Shown in pieces: positions 27,580-37,776 of a stretch of 64,000 nt of DNA (position 1 is its first letter; each line of letters starts with the position of its first letter). The position numbers and the translations under genes were made by a program. The stretch is from Bradyrhizobium sp. ISRA464 (GTDB taxonomy: Bacteria > Pseudomonadota > Alphaproteobacteria > Rhizobiales > Xanthobacteraceae): contig NZ_CP094526.1 of assembly GCF_029910095.1 (NCBI RefSeq), forward strand, positions 6,324,001 to 6,388,000. The letters are read 5' to 3'. The notes under the pieces are model-generated. The model saw only the letters and a list, made by a program, of their open reading frames with translations. It ran no database searches and was not told the DNA's origin.

Positions 27580-28490
27580 TTCTCCATCTCGCGCCCAGTC
27601 AATCGCAAGAAGACGTCCTCGAGATTTGGCGGGCGCTGCAGAAGGCGGAGCCCCGCCCGACCTTGCAGTCTGCTGCGAACCTGGCCTGGATCTGCCGCAT
27701 AGCAAAACAGCGTCTCGCCGCTCGCTTCGACGTGCCGTACATACGGTTCAATCAGCGCACGCAGGTCGTGTGGGTCGCCGCCGTAGATTTCGATCACGTC
27801 GCACCCGATCTGCTCATCAATCAACGAGCGGGGTTTGCCCTCGACGAGCTTGACTCCATTTTCTAGCACGCACAGCCGATCGCATAACCGCTCGGCTTCC
27901 TCCATGAAGTGGGTGGTGAGGAGAATCGTCATACCGCGCGCCACCAGCACTCGAAGACGTTCCCAAATCAGATGGCGCGCGTGCGGATCGAGACCGGTGG
28001 TTGGTTCATCCATGACCAGCAGGTGCGGATCGTTGATCAGCGCACGCGCCAGCGTCAGCCGCCGTTTCATCCCGCCCGACAATTGGGCGACGCGCGCGTC
28101 GGCCTTGCTCTGGAGGCGGGCGAAATCGAGCAGTTCCGGCACGGCCGCCTCGACCTGACGTGAACTCATGCCGAAGTAGCGACCGAAGACCAGCAGATTT
28201 TCTCGTACCGTAAACTCGAGTTCAAGGTTGTCGAACTGCGGCACCACGCCGATACGCAGGCGTGCCACCCGAGCGCGGGCCGGCACAGGTTCGTTGAGGA
28301 CTGTAATCTTTCCCGCATCGGGCGCCATCATCCCCATGACCATCCGCGCAATCGTGCTCTTGCCGGCGCCGTTCGGCCCGAGCAGACCGAAGCATTCCCC
28401 TCGTGCCACGCTGAACGACAGATCGTTGACAACGATCCTGTCGTCGAATGACTTTCTAACGCCGGCAAGGTCGATTGCTACGCTCGACAT
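27576..28490 (-). CDS. nodI: Nod factor export ATPase NodI
   Basis: A 304-residue ABC ATPase. Walker [10 protein letters not shown], signature LSGGMKRRL, Walker [13 protein letters not shown] and the switch histidine in [13 protein letters not shown] are all present; the C-terminal domain continues to GREMEK. ATG 28490 ([15 protein letters not shown]) is chosen because it is 7 bp after the nodU stop; the open frame continues backward inside nodU as noise. It energises export through NodJ. Confidence 0.95.
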   Translation of the reverse strand: MSSVAIDLAGVRKSFDDRIVVNDLSFSVARGECFGLLGPNGAGKSTIARMVMGMMAPDAGKITVLNEPVPARARVARLRIGVVPQFDNLELEFTVRENLLVFGRYFGMSSRQVEAAVPELLDFARLQSKADARVAQLSGGMKRRLTLARALINDPHLLVMDEPTTGLDPHARHLIWERLRVLVARGMTILLTTHFMEEAERLCDRLCVLENGVKLVEGKPRSLIDEQIGCDVIEIYGGDPHDLRALIEPYVRHVEASGETLFCYAADPGQVRSRLQGRAGLRLLQRPPNLEDVFLRLTGREMEK

Positions 28491-28497
28491 GTTTACC

Positions 28498-30207
28498 TTA
28501 GGCTGAAAGAAGCGGTTCAGGCGACAACGGATTCCTGACAACCGCTTTGGTCCAGAGCAGGCCGTCGCACCATATGTGTTCAACGCGACCCCATTGGCAG
28601 GCCGCGGCAGCGTCTGGGAAAAAGCCGCGTCCGTGGTGATTGGCGCTGGTGTTGCAAAGCAAAGGAAGGCCTGTGAGGCGCTCGTACTCGACAAGGAGCT
28701 CGGCGACTTTGTGTTGCGATGTCCTGGGAACGGTCTGCAATCGCGCAGATCCGTCCAGATGGACTATAGCGGGGACCTTATGGCGCCATTCCGCTCGCGT
28801 CTGATGATCGAAGAGCATGTACGGATCTGGCGTTCCAGGATCGAAGATCTCCGGTGCCCGGTCCTCAAGGCAAATCGGGGCGACCGGTCGGAAGTGTTCG
28901 CGACGCTTGATGTCGTTGAGGTGATCCTTCATCTCGGGAGACGTTGCGGCTGCAAGGATGCTTCTGCCACCCAAAGCCCGCGGTCCGAGCTCGGCGCGTC
29001 CGGTAAGGAAGATCACGGGCTTGTTGCTGGCGAGAATGGCTGCAAGCTCCTGCATGCTGCAGGGCGTGGCCTCCCATTCCGGGGCGACCTCTCCGGCCTG
29101 CAGGGCCGGACCACTGTAGACTGACCATTCGAGCGGAACGTAGCCATTCTGCGCCGCCATTGCAGCGCAAGCAGCCCCAATTGCCGAGCCGCTATCATTC
29201 GGAAACGGCGGCACCCAGACATCATCGAACAGACCGGTCGCGCGTAGCGCACTGTTCCATTTGATATTGAGGCCGCATCCACCGGCGACGCAGAGATTTC
29301 GTGCGCCCGGAAGTGATGAGTGCCGCAGCAAGACAAGCGCAATTTCCCGCACGAGCAGGCGTTCGAGGAACTCATGGAATGATGCAAGTACATCTTCCGG
29401 CCGCTTCTCGCCCAATCGCAGCGCACATGCGTCGAAGAAGTCGTGCAGAGCCGCAAGCGAGGACTCCGCGTTGTTGATATCGGCACGATAACGACGAGCT
29501 TCGTCCGTATCGGATGCAAAGCGTTTTTCGTAGAGCTCCTGAAACACCGCCACGATGGTTTCATCAACGGCTCCGAGAGCGATGTAAGCCATCAGTTTGC
29601 CGGCGACGCCTAAATCCCAATTGCTGCGGTTCGCCTGCTTGTAAGGTCCGAAATGATGGCCTGCGACAGCATAGGCGTGACCGATCATGGGAAGCAGGCA
29701 GTCAATGAGGCGCGCGCCGCGGCGTTCAACATAGTAAAGGCGCGGAAAGATGCAGCCGTCCCAGACCAGGCAGAACGCGGGTCGCCCGGCTTTGGCAAAT
29801 GGGCTCGTACAGTATGCGGAGGCGACATGGCCCGTGACATGCGGATAGCTCTTATATGGAAAGACCTTATTGGCCAGGATCAGGCCAAAGCCGTCCACCG
29901 AATCGAGCAGTCCCTCGCCATGGCGCTCGACATAGGGCCCCCCTTTGAGCGTGATGGGTACCGCCCCGCTGAGAACCTGGAATTTGGACTCGACTTCCCC
30001 GTCCCAGCCGTCGATGACAAACTGATCAATATCCCGCGGATCGAGACCATGCTCGGTGAGGGCAGTCACGACTGCATCGAGGTTGTCGATGAGCTGGTAG
30101 CGAGGATTGTTGCTCCGCTTCTCCTGCTCGGTGCAGAAGACAAGCCGCCCGTCGTCGACAACAGCAATCGCCCCGTCATGGGTTAGTTTGATACCACAGA
30201 TACGCAT
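28498..30207 (-). CDS. nodU: Nod factor carbamoyltransferase NodU
   Basis: A 569-residue NodU/CmcH-family enzyme that adds a carbamoyl group to the non-reducing end of the Nod factor using carbamoyl phosphate. It starts [20 protein letters not shown] (an HxDxA-like actin-fold motif), has GHVASAY (metal histidine), [13 protein letters not shown], and the C-terminal YrdC-like part with [17 protein letters not shown] and a late MLFDHQ...LQTV. It starts 13 bp after nodS. Length and motifs are complete. Confidence 0.95.
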   Translation of the reverse strand: MRICGIKLTHDGAIAVVDDGRLVFCTEQEKRSNNPRYQLIDNLDAVVTALTEHGLDPRDIDQFVIDGWDGEVESKFQVLSGAVPITLKGGPYVERHGEGLLDSVDGFGLILANKVFPYKSYPHVTGHVASAYCTSPFAKAGRPAFCLVWDGCIFPRLYYVERRGARLIDCLLPMIGHAYAVAGHHFGPYKQANRSNWDLGVAGKLMAYIALGAVDETIVAVFQELYEKRFASDTDEARRYRADINNAESSLAALHDFFDACALRLGEKRPEDVLASFHEFLERLLVREIALVLLRHSSLPGARNLCVAGGCGLNIKWNSALRATGLFDDVWVPPFPNDSGSAIGAACAAMAAQNGYVPLEWSVYSGPALQAGEVAPEWEATPCSMQELAAILASNKPVIFLTGRAELGPRALGGRSILAAATSPEMKDHLNDIKRREHFRPVAPICLEDRAPEIFDPGTPDPYMLFDHQTRAEWRHKVPAIVHLDGSARLQTVPRTSQHKVAELLVEYERLTGLPLLCNTSANHHGRGFFPDAAAACQWGRVEHIWCDGLLWTKAVVRNPLSPEPLLSA

Positions 30208-30220
30208 ACGTCCCCCTTGC

Positions 30221-30835
30221 CTAGTCGCGGCGATTCGATTGGTCTGAAGATTGGATCGGACTGCGGAACTGGACCAGCAGGCAGCCTTCGTCGATCAGAT
30301 CCCCCTGGCAGTGCAGACGTTCGACCTCGATCAAGGTCTCCTTGAAAATGTCAATGACGGTCTCGGCACCGGCCGCGTGCCCCCAGCGCCGGCACGTGGC
30401 ATCACGCGCGGACCCAAACACCAGACGTCCATCCGGCGCCAGCATCTTCACCAGCTTCGCGATGGCCTCGCGCATCTGGGGTATGTCTTCGAGGTAATAC
30501 AGAACCTCCGCCACCACGATCAGATCGAACTGCTCCGGGGGTGAAAACAGTTGGATGCTGGCGGTGACCCACGTGATGTGCGACCATTTGCTCATTCGTT
30601 GACGCGCACGCGCGATCGCACGCGGCATGACGTCGACCACTGTGAGCCGCTGGCAATTGGGCGCCAGCTTTTCCGTGAACGCTCCGGCTGCACAGCCGAC
30701 CTCGAGTGCGTTTGCAATTGCACCTCTGGAAAGCGACATCCGGAGCATTTGCGCGTGACGCTCGTGTTCGAACGGATTACCGTCGAGCCGCCACGGATCA
30801 TCGGCCGCGAGCTCACGCTCCAGCAAGTGGTACAT
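30221..30835 (-). CDS. nodS: Nod factor N-methyltransferase NodS
   Basis: A 204-residue SAM-dependent methyltransferase that methylates the free amine of the deacetylated terminal glucosamine. LAADDPWRLDGNPFEHERHAQML is diagnostic for NodS; ALEVGCAAGAFTEKLAP is the SAM-binding motif I. ATG 30835 (MYHLLEREL) is the usual N-terminus; ATG 30862 would add nine residues. It lies between nodC and nodU, the nodABCSUIJ order. Intact. Confidence 0.93.
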   Translation of the reverse strand: MYHLLERELAADDPWRLDGNPFEHERHAQMLRMSLSRGAIANALEVGCAAGAFTEKLAPNCQRLTVVDVMPRAIARARQRMSKWSHITWVTASIQLFSPPEQFDLIVVAEVLYYLEDIPQMREAIAKLVKMLAPDGRLVFGSARDATCRRWGHAAGAETVIDIFKETLIEVERLHCQGDLIDEGCLLVQFRSPIQSSDQSNRRD

Positions 30836-30881
30836 TGTGCCCTGCGTCACGAGAAACCCCATCCAGTTGTCGGTCTTTTGG

Positions 30882-32240
30882 TCACTCGCCGCTGCAAACG
30901 TTGTCGCTCGTCACCAAGCCTGACGGCCTGCGCGAAAGATCGGCCCGCCGAACGGCGTCGTCAGTGCCCGCGCCCGCTGCGGCTTTTCGTCGAGTGTTGG
31001 CCTGATGAACGGCGAGGCGTTCTTCACTGCCAGCCGGTAGACTGGTGACCTTACGCGACAGCCAATCGCTGTTGCTCAAGGTACACAGGGCGTACGCTTT
31101 CACGGGAAGCAAGAGAAGGATATTGATCGGCGTATGCAGCGAAAAGCCGAGAAATCGAATATCGCGAGCGCGAAACGCTGCCACGCTGCATCGAATCATG
31201 GTCATCGATGCGATCGTCAGCACGGTCCACCATGGCATTGTACCCGTGACAGCGATCTGCGCGAGCGCGGTCAGGAACGACACAGCAAGAAGCAGGGGGC
31301 CGAGATTCTGTCCGATCACGTCCAGCGTCAGGTAGCTATCGAGACCGGGCAGCAGGCGCATCGCCAGCCACGTGTCGCGGAAGGTGCTCCGCGCCCACCG
31401 CAGTTGCTGGCGCAGATACGGCGCAAGCCTGTCCGGAACCACTGTTGCGGCGATAGCGTCAGGAACATATTCGGTTCGAAACCCTGCCTTCAGCATGAGA
31501 ATCGTAAGATGGCGATCCTCACCGAAATCACTCGGCTTTCCGCGAAAGAACTGCGCTTCGTACTGATCGAGCAGCAGAACGAGCGCCGACCTGCGATACA
31601 TCGCACATGGGCCGCAGCAGCACATAACCGCGCCAAAGCGGGCCTGTGCGGCCCGCTCTTCGTTGCAGGCCAGCCAGTACTCCATGTCAATCAGCCTGGT
31701 CAGCCAGGTGTCATTCCGATTGCTGGCAGTCAACTGCCCCATGGACGCACCGATCTCAGGATCGCTCATCTTCGATGCGAGTTTCGTTATCACGTCGGCG
31801 TCGATGACAGTGTCCGAGTCGACGTTGAGCACCAGATCACCGGATGAGCGGCGTATGGCGGCGATCTGCGCTTTGCGCTTTCCGGCGTTCTGGCGCAGCA
31901 GAATGAAGCTGAATCTCGGATCATCGGCGTAGATCCTCTGGACGGCCCCAACCGCATCCCGGTTTGCCGAACCGTCATCGACGACAAAGACCTGGAGCTT
32001 GCCGGCATAATCCTGATTTGCAATGGACTGCAGGCACGCCGACAGGATTTGCGGGTCTTCGTTGAAGCAGGGCACGATGACATCTACACTCGGCAGACCG
32101 GCAGCCGTTTGCCGCAGTCCGGGCGGCGGAGATGGCGCCTCTGTCGGCGTAGCATAGAGCGCCTGCACGCTCTTATAGACGGTCGAGAGCAGCGCATAAG
32201 ACGAGACAGCGACGGTACTGGTTGCGGCGAGCAAATCCAT
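30882..32240 (-). CDS. nodC: N-acetylglucosaminyltransferase NodC
   Basis: A 452-residue GT2 membrane enzyme that polymerises UDP-GlcNAc into the chitin-oligomer backbone. Processive GT2 motifs are visible: VDVIVPCFNED, VVDDGS, NVDSDT, CCCGPCAMYRRSA, GEDRH and QQLRWARSTFRDTW. A hydrophobic segment lies at the N-terminus (residues 1-25) and a cluster at the C-terminal third. The C-terminal tail is arginine- and serine-rich. It lies 15 bp after nodB. Confidence 0.97.
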   Translation of the reverse strand: MDLLAATSTVAVSSYALLSTVYKSVQALYATPTEAPSPPPGLRQTAAGLPSVDVIVPCFNEDPQILSACLQSIANQDYAGKLQVFVVDDGSANRDAVGAVQRIYADDPRFSFILLRQNAGKRKAQIAAIRRSSGDLVLNVDSDTVIDADVITKLASKMSDPEIGASMGQLTASNRNDTWLTRLIDMEYWLACNEERAAQARFGAVMCCCGPCAMYRRSALVLLLDQYEAQFFRGKPSDFGEDRHLTILMLKAGFRTEYVPDAIAATVVPDRLAPYLRQQLRWARSTFRDTWLAMRLLPGLDSYLTLDVIGQNLGPLLLAVSFLTALAQIAVTGTMPWWTVLTIASMTMIRCSVAAFRARDIRFLGFSLHTPINILLLLPVKAYALCTLSNSDWLSRKVTSLPAGSEERLAVHQANTRRKAAAGAGTDDAVRRADLSRRPSGLVTSDNVCSGE

Positions 32241-32255
32241 AGGAAGCCAGTCTGT

Positions 32256-32915
32256 TCAGTGGAGTTGAGGAAGCGGACGGATTGCAAACCCGCGCGTGCG
32301 CAGCGCGGGGATCAGAGTCGATAGCGCAATGAGGGTCTGGTCGCGATCACCAGCTTGATGGTCCAGCTCCAACTCACCAGGCGGACATCCGTCGTGCAGC
32401 AGCACAACTGCGCCCGGCCGGACAGCTGCCAGTACCGTGTTCACGATGCTATCAACGCCCGGTCGAGACCAGTCCAGTGGATCTACCGACCAGTGGAGGG
32501 CCGCAAGCCCGCTCTGAGCTGACAGAGCGAGAACCTCTTCGGTCCATCGGCCATAGGGCGCGCGCACGTGCCTGACCGAAGCCTGCGGGCACGCCGCATT
32601 GATGAGCCTGCTTGTCGCGACGATTTCATGTTCCACGTCGGCTGGCTCGCATCGGGACAGGTCAGGATGCGTCATTGTGTGGTTTGCTACTTCATGCCCT
32701 TCGGCAATCATTCGTCGGACGAGCCCGGGCTGATCGGCTGCATGAACGCCGATGACAAAGAACGTCGCCGGACACTGGTGCTCCGCCAGCGCGTCGAGGA
32801 TCGCCGGCGTGCAGAGCGGATTTGGGCCATCGTCAAACGTCAAATAGACGCTCCGACTCCCGTCAATGTCCGGGTACTCGCTTCGCACCACGGACAAACA
32901 ATCGCGCCGCTTCAC
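32256..32915 (-). CDS. nodB: Chitooligosaccharide deacetylase NodB
   Basis: A 219-residue polysaccharide deacetylase that removes the N-acetyl group at the non-reducing end, creating the amine that NodA acylates. The metal-site motifs [11 protein letters not shown] (catalytic DD) and [11 protein letters not shown] (HxxxH), the RAPYGRW motif, and [10 protein letters not shown] with LLHDG are all present. Its ATG overlaps the nodA stop (ATGA). Confidence 0.97.
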   Translation of the reverse strand: MKRRDCLSVVRSEYPDIDGSRSVYLTFDDGPNPLCTPAILDALAEHQCPATFFVIGVHAADQPGLVRRMIAEGHEVANHTMTHPDLSRCEPADVEHEIVATSRLINAACPQASVRHVRAPYGRWTEEVLALSAQSGLAALHWSVDPLDWSRPGVDSIVNTVLAAVRPGAVVLLHDGCPPGELELDHQAGDRDQTLIALSTLIPALRTRGFAIRPLPQLH

Positions 32916-33544
32916 AGCTCGGGCCCGTTCCGATCAATGAAGGTGCCGGTCGGCCAATCGCTGATTGCGCGTGAAATCGGGAACACGACGAGGATGACCT
33001 CTTCGATCCGAGTGGGCGGCACATTGAGATACACGTCTGGACGGGTCGACCGTACGCGAACTCCAGGGGTCAGGGTCGCGAGCTTTTGTCGGCCAACCAA
33101 TCTTGTGAGATGCTTCTCGAGTGCTGGACGAACCGTACCAAAGCCGAATGGGACATCGAGTTGCTGGAGGACCGGATACATCACGCGCAGTGAATGGCTG
33201 ATGCCGAGTCCTTCGAGATCCGGTCGTACAGCGTAGAGTCCCAGTTCGGCGACGAGCAGGTCGACTTCGTCGACCTTGATGCAGCGCCGCAACAAGCCGA
33301 GATGTGCCGCTACGCCGCGGTTATCGTAACCGATTATGCGCAGCTCAGGCCGCGCACCGGCCCAACTTCGACCACCTTCGAAGGGCTGCGCGTTGAACGC
33401 GCCCGTCGGGCCGTAGCTCTTTCGAAAGAATTCGGACAGCTCGATATGGTCGGCGAGCTGAAGCTCGCTTTCCCAGCGCACGATCCACTGCACTTGAGAG
33501 CGCATGGGAACACCTTCCGTCGAGCCTGAAACAGCAATATTCAT
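32912..33544 (-). CDS. nodA: Nod factor N-acyltransferase NodA
   Basis: A 210-residue acyltransferase that attaches the fatty acid to the Nod factor. The sequence [56 protein letters not shown] and [24 protein letters not shown] matches NodA closely. ATG 33544 (MNIAV) gives the usual 210 residues; its first bases overlap the stop of a 68-codon upstream ORF (ATGA). First of the common nod genes after nodY/K. Confidence 0.97.
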   Translation of the reverse strand: MNIAVSGSTEGVPMRSQVQWIVRWESELQLADHIELSEFFRKSYGPTGAFNAQPFEGGRSWAGARPELRIIGYDNRGVAAHLGLLRRCIKVDEVDLLVAELGLYAVRPDLEGLGISHSLRVMYPVLQQLDVPFGFGTVRPALEKHLTRLVGRQKLATLTPGVRVRSTRPDVYLNVPPTRIEEVILVVFPISRAISDWPTGTFIDRNGPEL

Positions 33545-33679
33545 GGCGTGCTCTCCTTCGACAGCGGCTCGAAAGCGGCCTCGGTGACGTGAGCAGTCCG
33601 CCAACCACGTCCGCCCGACCGGCAATCACACGCCGAAAGCACGGAAGCGTTTCGACGGCCTCGCGGTCTGTCGAACGAG

Positions 33680-34093
33680 CTATCGGCACGGGCGATGGTT
33701 GCAATCTCCTGCACCGCAGGCCGCCGATCTATGAGTGTCATTTGCATTTTCGATACACTTTGAACGCGATGGACGCGCGAACCATTTCGCAGGTGGTACG
33801 GAGAGTTGCGCGCGCGATCCGCGTCTGCCGTGTCGTCGCGAACCTAAGTCAATGACGATCGTTGCCTCAAGTGTACGCGGGTAAATCGCCGGTATGGAAA
33901 GGCATGAAAAAACCATACCAAGGTTTATCGAAAGTAGGTGCCTGTCAGTCTTTCCAAGCGCCCGCCGAACCAAATTGACGGAATTCAGTTCGCATAGTCC
34001 AGCAAGACAGACCGGCCCAGCGTGGCCCGGCTGACGCTGCGCGCATTCCCTGGAACTGTTTTCGGAAACCACGGCGCGAAGAGCGACAGCCAT
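33680..34093 (-). CDS. NodY/NodK-position ORF, first gene behind the nod box
   Basis: A 137-codon ORF whose ATG lies 57 bp after the nod box and which ends 135 bp before nodA, exactly where Bradyrhizobium carries nodY or nodK. I cannot confirm identity from memory of its sequence. Residues about 40-100 (NLVRRALGKTDRHLLSINLGMVFSCLSIPAIY) look protein-like; the C-terminus is basic and cysteine-rich. A second frame (33541-33747, MQMTLIDRRP...) overlaps it and couples to nodA by ATGA. One of the two may be a frameshifted continuation of the other. NodY/K function is unknown. Confidence 0.5.
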   Translation of the reverse strand: MAVALRAVVSENSSRECAQRQPGHAGPVCLAGLCELNSVNLVRRALGKTDRHLLSINLGMVFSCLSIPAIYPRTLEATIVIDLGSRRHGRRGSRAQLSVPPAKWFARPSRSKCIENANDTHRSAACGAGDCNHRPCR

Positions 34094-34149
34094 CTTGCTA
34101 TGCCTGATTCACTTTCTCCAACTGATGTTTGCTATCCAACATTCGGCAT

Positions 34150-34197
34150 GATTGGGTAAAATCGATTGTTTTGATAGAACACATCCATACGATGGAT
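34150..34197 (-). promoter_or_regulatory. nod box of the nodY/K-ABCSUIJ operon
   Basis: Read on the minus strand the 48-bp element starts ATCCATCGTATGGAT (ATC-N9-GAT), has a second ATC-N9-GAT half (ATCAAAACAATCGAT) and ends TTTTACCCAATC, the canonical nod-box order to which flavonoid-bound NodD binds. It drives the nod operon leftward; the divergent nodD1 start is 12 bp to the right, so NodD1 may repress itself from it. Confidence 0.95.
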
Positions 34198-34208
34198 AGA
34201 GTCACAAG

Positions 34209-35153
34209 ATGCGGTTCAAGGGCCTTGATCTAAATCTTCTCGTTGCGCTCGATGCTCTGATGACCGAGCGCAATCTCACTGCAGCGGCACGCAAGATCAA
34301 TCTCAGTCAACCGGCCATGAGCGCCGCGATCGCACGGCTGCGGACATACTTCCGCGACGAACTATTTACGATGAGGGGTCGCGAACTTGTCCCAACATCG
34401 CGCGCAGAAGGGCTCGCTGCTCCAATTCGGGAGACCTTGCTGCACATCCAGCTCTCCATCATTTCGCGGGACGCGTTCGACCCGGCTCAATCGAGCCGGC
34501 GCTTCCGGATTATCCTCTCCGATTTCATGACGATCGTATTCTTCCGAAAGATCATAGACCGCGTCGCTCGGGAGGCTCCCGCTGTCCGCTTCGAGTTGCT
34601 TCCGTTCTCAGATGAACCCGGCGAGCTTCTCAGACGTGGCGAAGTCGATTTCCTTGTCGTGCCCGAATTGTTCATGTCGAGCGCGCACCCCAAGGCCAGT
34701 CTGTTTGAGGAAACACTGGTATGCGTCGGCTGCCGTACAAATAAGCAGCTCGCACGCAAGTTCACGGCCGAGAGATACATGTCGATGGGACATGTCGCGG
34801 CCAAGTTCGGCAGAGCCCTGAGGCCCAATATCGAGGAGTGGTATTTGCTTGAGCACGGCCTCAAGAGACGAATCGAGGTCGTCGTGCAGGGCTTCAGCCT
34901 CATCCCCCCGGTCGTATTGGACACCACTCGGATCGGAACAATGCCTTTAAGATTGGCTCGGCACTTTGAAAAACTGGTGCCCCTACGGATCGTCGAACCA
35001 CCGCTGGCCCTTCCCGCCTTCACCGAAGCCATCCAATGGCCTGCCACCCACAATACCGATCCGGCCAGCATCTGGATGCGGCGGATATTGCTGCAGGAAG
35101 CGTCAAGCATGACCTTGCCACCCGAGACGCCACCACGTCGCAGACGCTGCTAG
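34209..35153 (+). CDS. nodD1: LysR-type nodulation activator NodD1
   Basis: A 314-residue LysR regulator, the standard NodD length. The N-terminus [48 protein letters not shown] is the NodD HTH; the C-terminal flavonoid-response domain follows. Divergent from the nod operon with the nod box in between, the position of nodD1. It would bind the nod box and activate transcription with a plant flavonoid. It is a close paralogue of the second nodD at 35912. Confidence 0.96.
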   Translation: MRFKGLDLNLLVALDALMTERNLTAAARKINLSQPAMSAAIARLRTYFRDELFTMRGRELVPTSRAEGLAAPIRETLLHIQLSIISRDAFDPAQSSRRFRIILSDFMTIVFFRKIIDRVAREAPAVRFELLPFSDEPGELLRRGEVDFLVVPELFMSSAHPKASLFEETLVCVGCRTNKQLARKFTAERYMSMGHVAAKFGRALRPNIEEWYLLEHGLKRRIEVVVQGFSLIPPVVLDTTRIGTMPLRLARHFEKLVPLRIVEPPLALPAFTEAIQWPATHNTDPASIWMRRILLQEASSMTLPPETPPRRRRC

Positions 35154-35549
35154 GTTGATCGCGAACCTTCGCAAGCCGTTGCGGGCGGGGATACTGATTT
35201 GCGCCTGAGAGCATTCGAAGGCCCTTCGGTCGCTGACCTGCGACGTTTCAGCAGGACCGCGTTCACGGCATCTTGGCAGGGCCGGCTTCGATCGGACGAT
35301 AGCCGCGGCGCGGACCCAACGTGCCCGCCGAGCTTTCCGGTGCCGACGTCCCACTCATCCAGATCTAAAGCCGGTTTTGGCGGGCGCCTCCCGCCTGCCG
35401 ATGCTGCCAGACCTTGCCAAGCAAGCACCACGATCGGCTCTTGCACGATGGTGATGCTCTGGATTCGACCGTGCGCCTTCGCCGAAGGCAGCAGAGACCT
35501 AGGAACGCTCCACTTTACGGACCATAACAACAGCAGTGGAACGAAAACG

Positions 35550-35579
35550 CTTGAACCTTACACTGCGTCAGGTTGTAGG
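35550..35579 (+). promoter_or_regulatory. MerR-architecture promoter (site 2 of 5)
   Basis: TTGAAC, 19 bp, TAGGCT. The spacer holds AACCT and AGGTT arms 11 bp apart, a good dyad of MerR type. The last ten bases (CAGGTTGTAG) match the nolA promoter exactly. It precedes the nolA remnant. Confidence 0.65.
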
Positions 35580-35584
35580 CTGGC

Positions 35585-35840
35585 AATCGTGAGCAACGCT
35601 CCGTCACACGGATGTCGATAGCGCACTTGCGACATTGTCGGCGTGAACACCAGCGTTCTACCTAGAATGGTCTTCACGCTGAGGGATGTTGTTGCCGGAG
35701 TGCGGCAACGATCAGGTCCGAAACCGCCGAGTTACACGCTCCTCGCCCGCTCCACCTCGGGTCGATCAGCCTGTTGGCCCAAACACGTGAGCTGTTTCTC
35801 ACGATCGCGCCGCCAGATCGAGACCTCCTGGACGGTTAGC
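35585..35840 (+). pseudogene. Internally deleted nolA copy
   Basis: After the MerR-type promoter, 35615-35650 resembles the nolA segment for RWRIGELADATGV (GTCGAT-GCGCA---GCGA pattern, then CDIVGVNTSV in place of LADATGV). Near 35730-35838 a second block resembles the NolA C-terminus (LLAR..., LFLTIAPPDRDLLDG then stop, versus VLARL..., QYLDLALAALEDQPY then stop). The middle is missing. The similarity is partial and by eye. Its place between nodD1 and nodD2 mirrors nolA behind nodD2. Confidence 0.45.
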
Positions 35841-35911
35841 GCGATCGTTCCAGACCTAACCGTTGCGGCTCAAGGAGTGCAACGCAAACGCTTTCAGCGG
35901 GGTGAAAAGAT

Positions 35912-36943
35912 ATGCGTTTCAAGGGCCTTGACCTGAATCTTCTCGTCGCCCTCGATTCCCTGATGACCGAGCGCAACCTGACCGCGGCAGCGCGCCGAAT
36001 CAATCTCAGTCAGCCGGCCATGAGTGCTGCCGTCGCCCGGCTGCGCGCCTATTTCCGCGATGACTTGTTTGCGATGAGCGGCCGAACACTTGTCCCAACA
36101 CCGCGGGCGGAAGCGCTCGCTGGTCCCGTTCGCGAGGCCTTGCTGCACATCCAGCTTTCTGTGATTTCGCGGGAGGCGTTCAATCCAGCCCAATCGGAGC
36201 GCCGGTTCAGGATCAGCCTTTCCGATTTCGTCACGCTGGTGTTTTTTCGTCGGATCGTGGAACGTGTTGCGCAGGAAGCGCCCACGGTCAGCTTCGAACT
36301 GCTGCCGGTCGCCGACGACCACGATCAGCTGCTCCGGCGTGGGGAAGTCGACTTTCTGATTTTTCCGGATTCATTCATGTCAAACGGGCATCCTAAAGCA
36401 GCGCTATTCGAGGAACGGCTCGTCTGCGTCGGCTGTCACACGAACAAGCGGCTATCGCGTCGGCTTACACTCGAAAGATATATGTCTATCGGGCAGGTCG
36501 CCGTTGGATGCGATCTGACGCGAAAGCCCTCGATCGAAGAATATTTTTTGCTTAGACATGGGCTCAAGCGCCGCGTCGACCTCGTCGTGCAAAGCTTCAG
36601 CATGATCCCACCGATGCTGATAGGTACTGACCGAATCGGAATGATGCCTCTAAGGTTGGTTAAGCACTTCGAGAAAACGACGCCACTGCGCATTGTGACA
36701 CTTCCGTTCTCGCTTCCCGCATTCACTGAAGCCGTCCAGTGGCCTGCTCTTCACAATAGTGATCCAGCAAGCATATGGATGCGAGACATACTGTTACAGG
36801 AAGCGTCATGCATGTCCCCTCCTCGTGACGTCGCGCGAGCATCTAAACGCTCGAAGTCCAGTCGGCACCTCGCTTCAGCCATTCTTCCCACCAATCAGCG
36901 CCCGTCCGGATACTTCGTGAGGGCGGACTCCCATTCATCGTGA
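35912..36943 (+). CDS. nodD2: LysR-type regulator NodD2
   Basis: A 343-residue LysR protein nearly identical in pattern to NodD1 over its first 310 residues ([48 protein letters not shown]). The C-terminus carries about 30 extra residues ([20 protein letters not shown]...) not present in NodD1, perhaps from loss of the original stop. In Bradyrhizobium nodD2 is a repressor of nod genes, itself under NolA control. No nod box lies in front of it. The order nodD1-nodD2-nolA matches the genus. Confidence 0.94.
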   Translation: MRFKGLDLNLLVALDSLMTERNLTAAARRINLSQPAMSAAVARLRAYFRDDLFAMSGRTLVPTPRAEALAGPVREALLHIQLSVISREAFNPAQSERRFRISLSDFVTLVFFRRIVERVAQEAPTVSFELLPVADDHDQLLRRGEVDFLIFPDSFMSNGHPKAALFEERLVCVGCHTNKRLSRRLTLERYMSIGQVAVGCDLTRKPSIEEYFLLRHGLKRRVDLVVQSFSMIPPMLIGTDRIGMMPLRLVKHFEKTTPLRIVTLPFSLPAFTEAVQWPALHNSDPASIWMRDILLQEASCMSPPRDVARASKRSKSSRHLASAILPTNQRPSGYFVRADSHSS

Positions 36944-37445
36944 GCGCAATTCCATAAAGCGCGCCACACCCGTGAATCGGATGCCGGATTTGGCCACCTC
37001 AACCGCCTGACATTTGGACTCTGCCGATTGCTATTGTCGTCTCGCGCGCGACAGCTTTCAGACTGACCACTTGCACCACCCTATTGTGCAGCCCGTCGCA
37101 AATTGCTATCGAGCCGCCCGCCCGAGCAACGGCGCTCAGCCGGCAATAGAGTCTGCTCAGGAAACAGAGCCCAACATCCGACGGCAGCAATATAGTGCTA
37201 TTCTCGCTTTGCTCGGCCACTCCAATGTCGTCAGCTGATAGATTGTGCGAAGAACGGCTCGCTCAATCGCTCGCGAGACATCAAGACAAAGCGATGCACG
37301 ATTGTGTTGCTCGACGGCATCACTTGAGGGCATACCGCATCATCGCCGCTGCACGCCGCCAGCCCGTCTCCTTTTGGCCCTACCGCAGCCAAACGTCTTG
37401 GCCATGGGCGCGCGCCTCGCACAATGACAAATAGGGAGCCCGACG
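36944..37445. other. Intergenic stretch behind nodD2
   Basis: About 500 bp with no gene that I can support. It ends at the GGGAG ribosome-binding site of the TTG-started small gene. Confidence 0.4.
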
Positions 37446-37655
37446 TTGCAGCAGCACAATGGTATCTTCGATCCCGAGGATCCATCAGTCCTGGGAACGA
37501 TGTTTGACAAAGCCGTCACTGCGCTGCCCGCCTCGATGCGCACTCCTGAAAACCGAACGGCAATCGCAAAGCTCATTCTGGAGCGAGCAGCGACGAGCGA
37601 AGCTGGCTTGGCGTCCCTGATCAGCTTGATGGACGCTATTTCCCCTGCCGCTTGA
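37446..37655 (+). CDS. Small protein (69 aa), paralogue of the gene at 47168
   Basis: TTG 37446 has GGGAG seven bases upstream and an in-frame stop just before, so this start is likely. The protein (FDPEDPSVLGTMFDKAVTALP, RTPENRTAIAKLILERAA) closely matches the middle of the 157-residue protein encoded at 47168 (YPEDLQLLGRIFDLAIAALP, QTPTNRSTVAKFILSHAV). Short proteins of this type recur in bradyrhizobial symbiosis islands. It is helical and acidic-basic mixed, with no signal. Function unknown. It precedes the nolA promoter. Confidence 0.65.
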   Translation: MQQHNGIFDPEDPSVLGTMFDKAVTALPASMRTPENRTAIAKLILERAATSEAGLASLISLMDAISPAA

Positions 37656-37728
37656 TCGAGCGGCACCCTAAGATCGTCCCCTTGCTTGCGCCGGAATGGA
37701 AGAAGATTCAGCTAGGTCATTGAAATAG

Positions 37729-37758
37729 CTTGAATCTCACGTGACGTCAGGTTGTAGG
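37729..37758 (+). promoter_or_regulatory. MerR-architecture promoter of nolA (site 3 of 5)
   Basis: TTGAAT (37730-37735), 19 bp, TAGGCT (37755-37760). The spacer CTCACGTGACGTCAGGTTG places the operator between -35 and -10, as expected for autoregulation by the MerR-type NolA. The nolA ATG is 17 bp past the -10. Confidence 0.7.
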
Positions 37759-37776
37759 CTTTGAAATCGAAAGAAC

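Noticed and set aside
33790..33806. TGGTAC followed by TTGC, possible -24/-12 promoter
   Set aside because: The spacer is one base too long for RpoN recognition.
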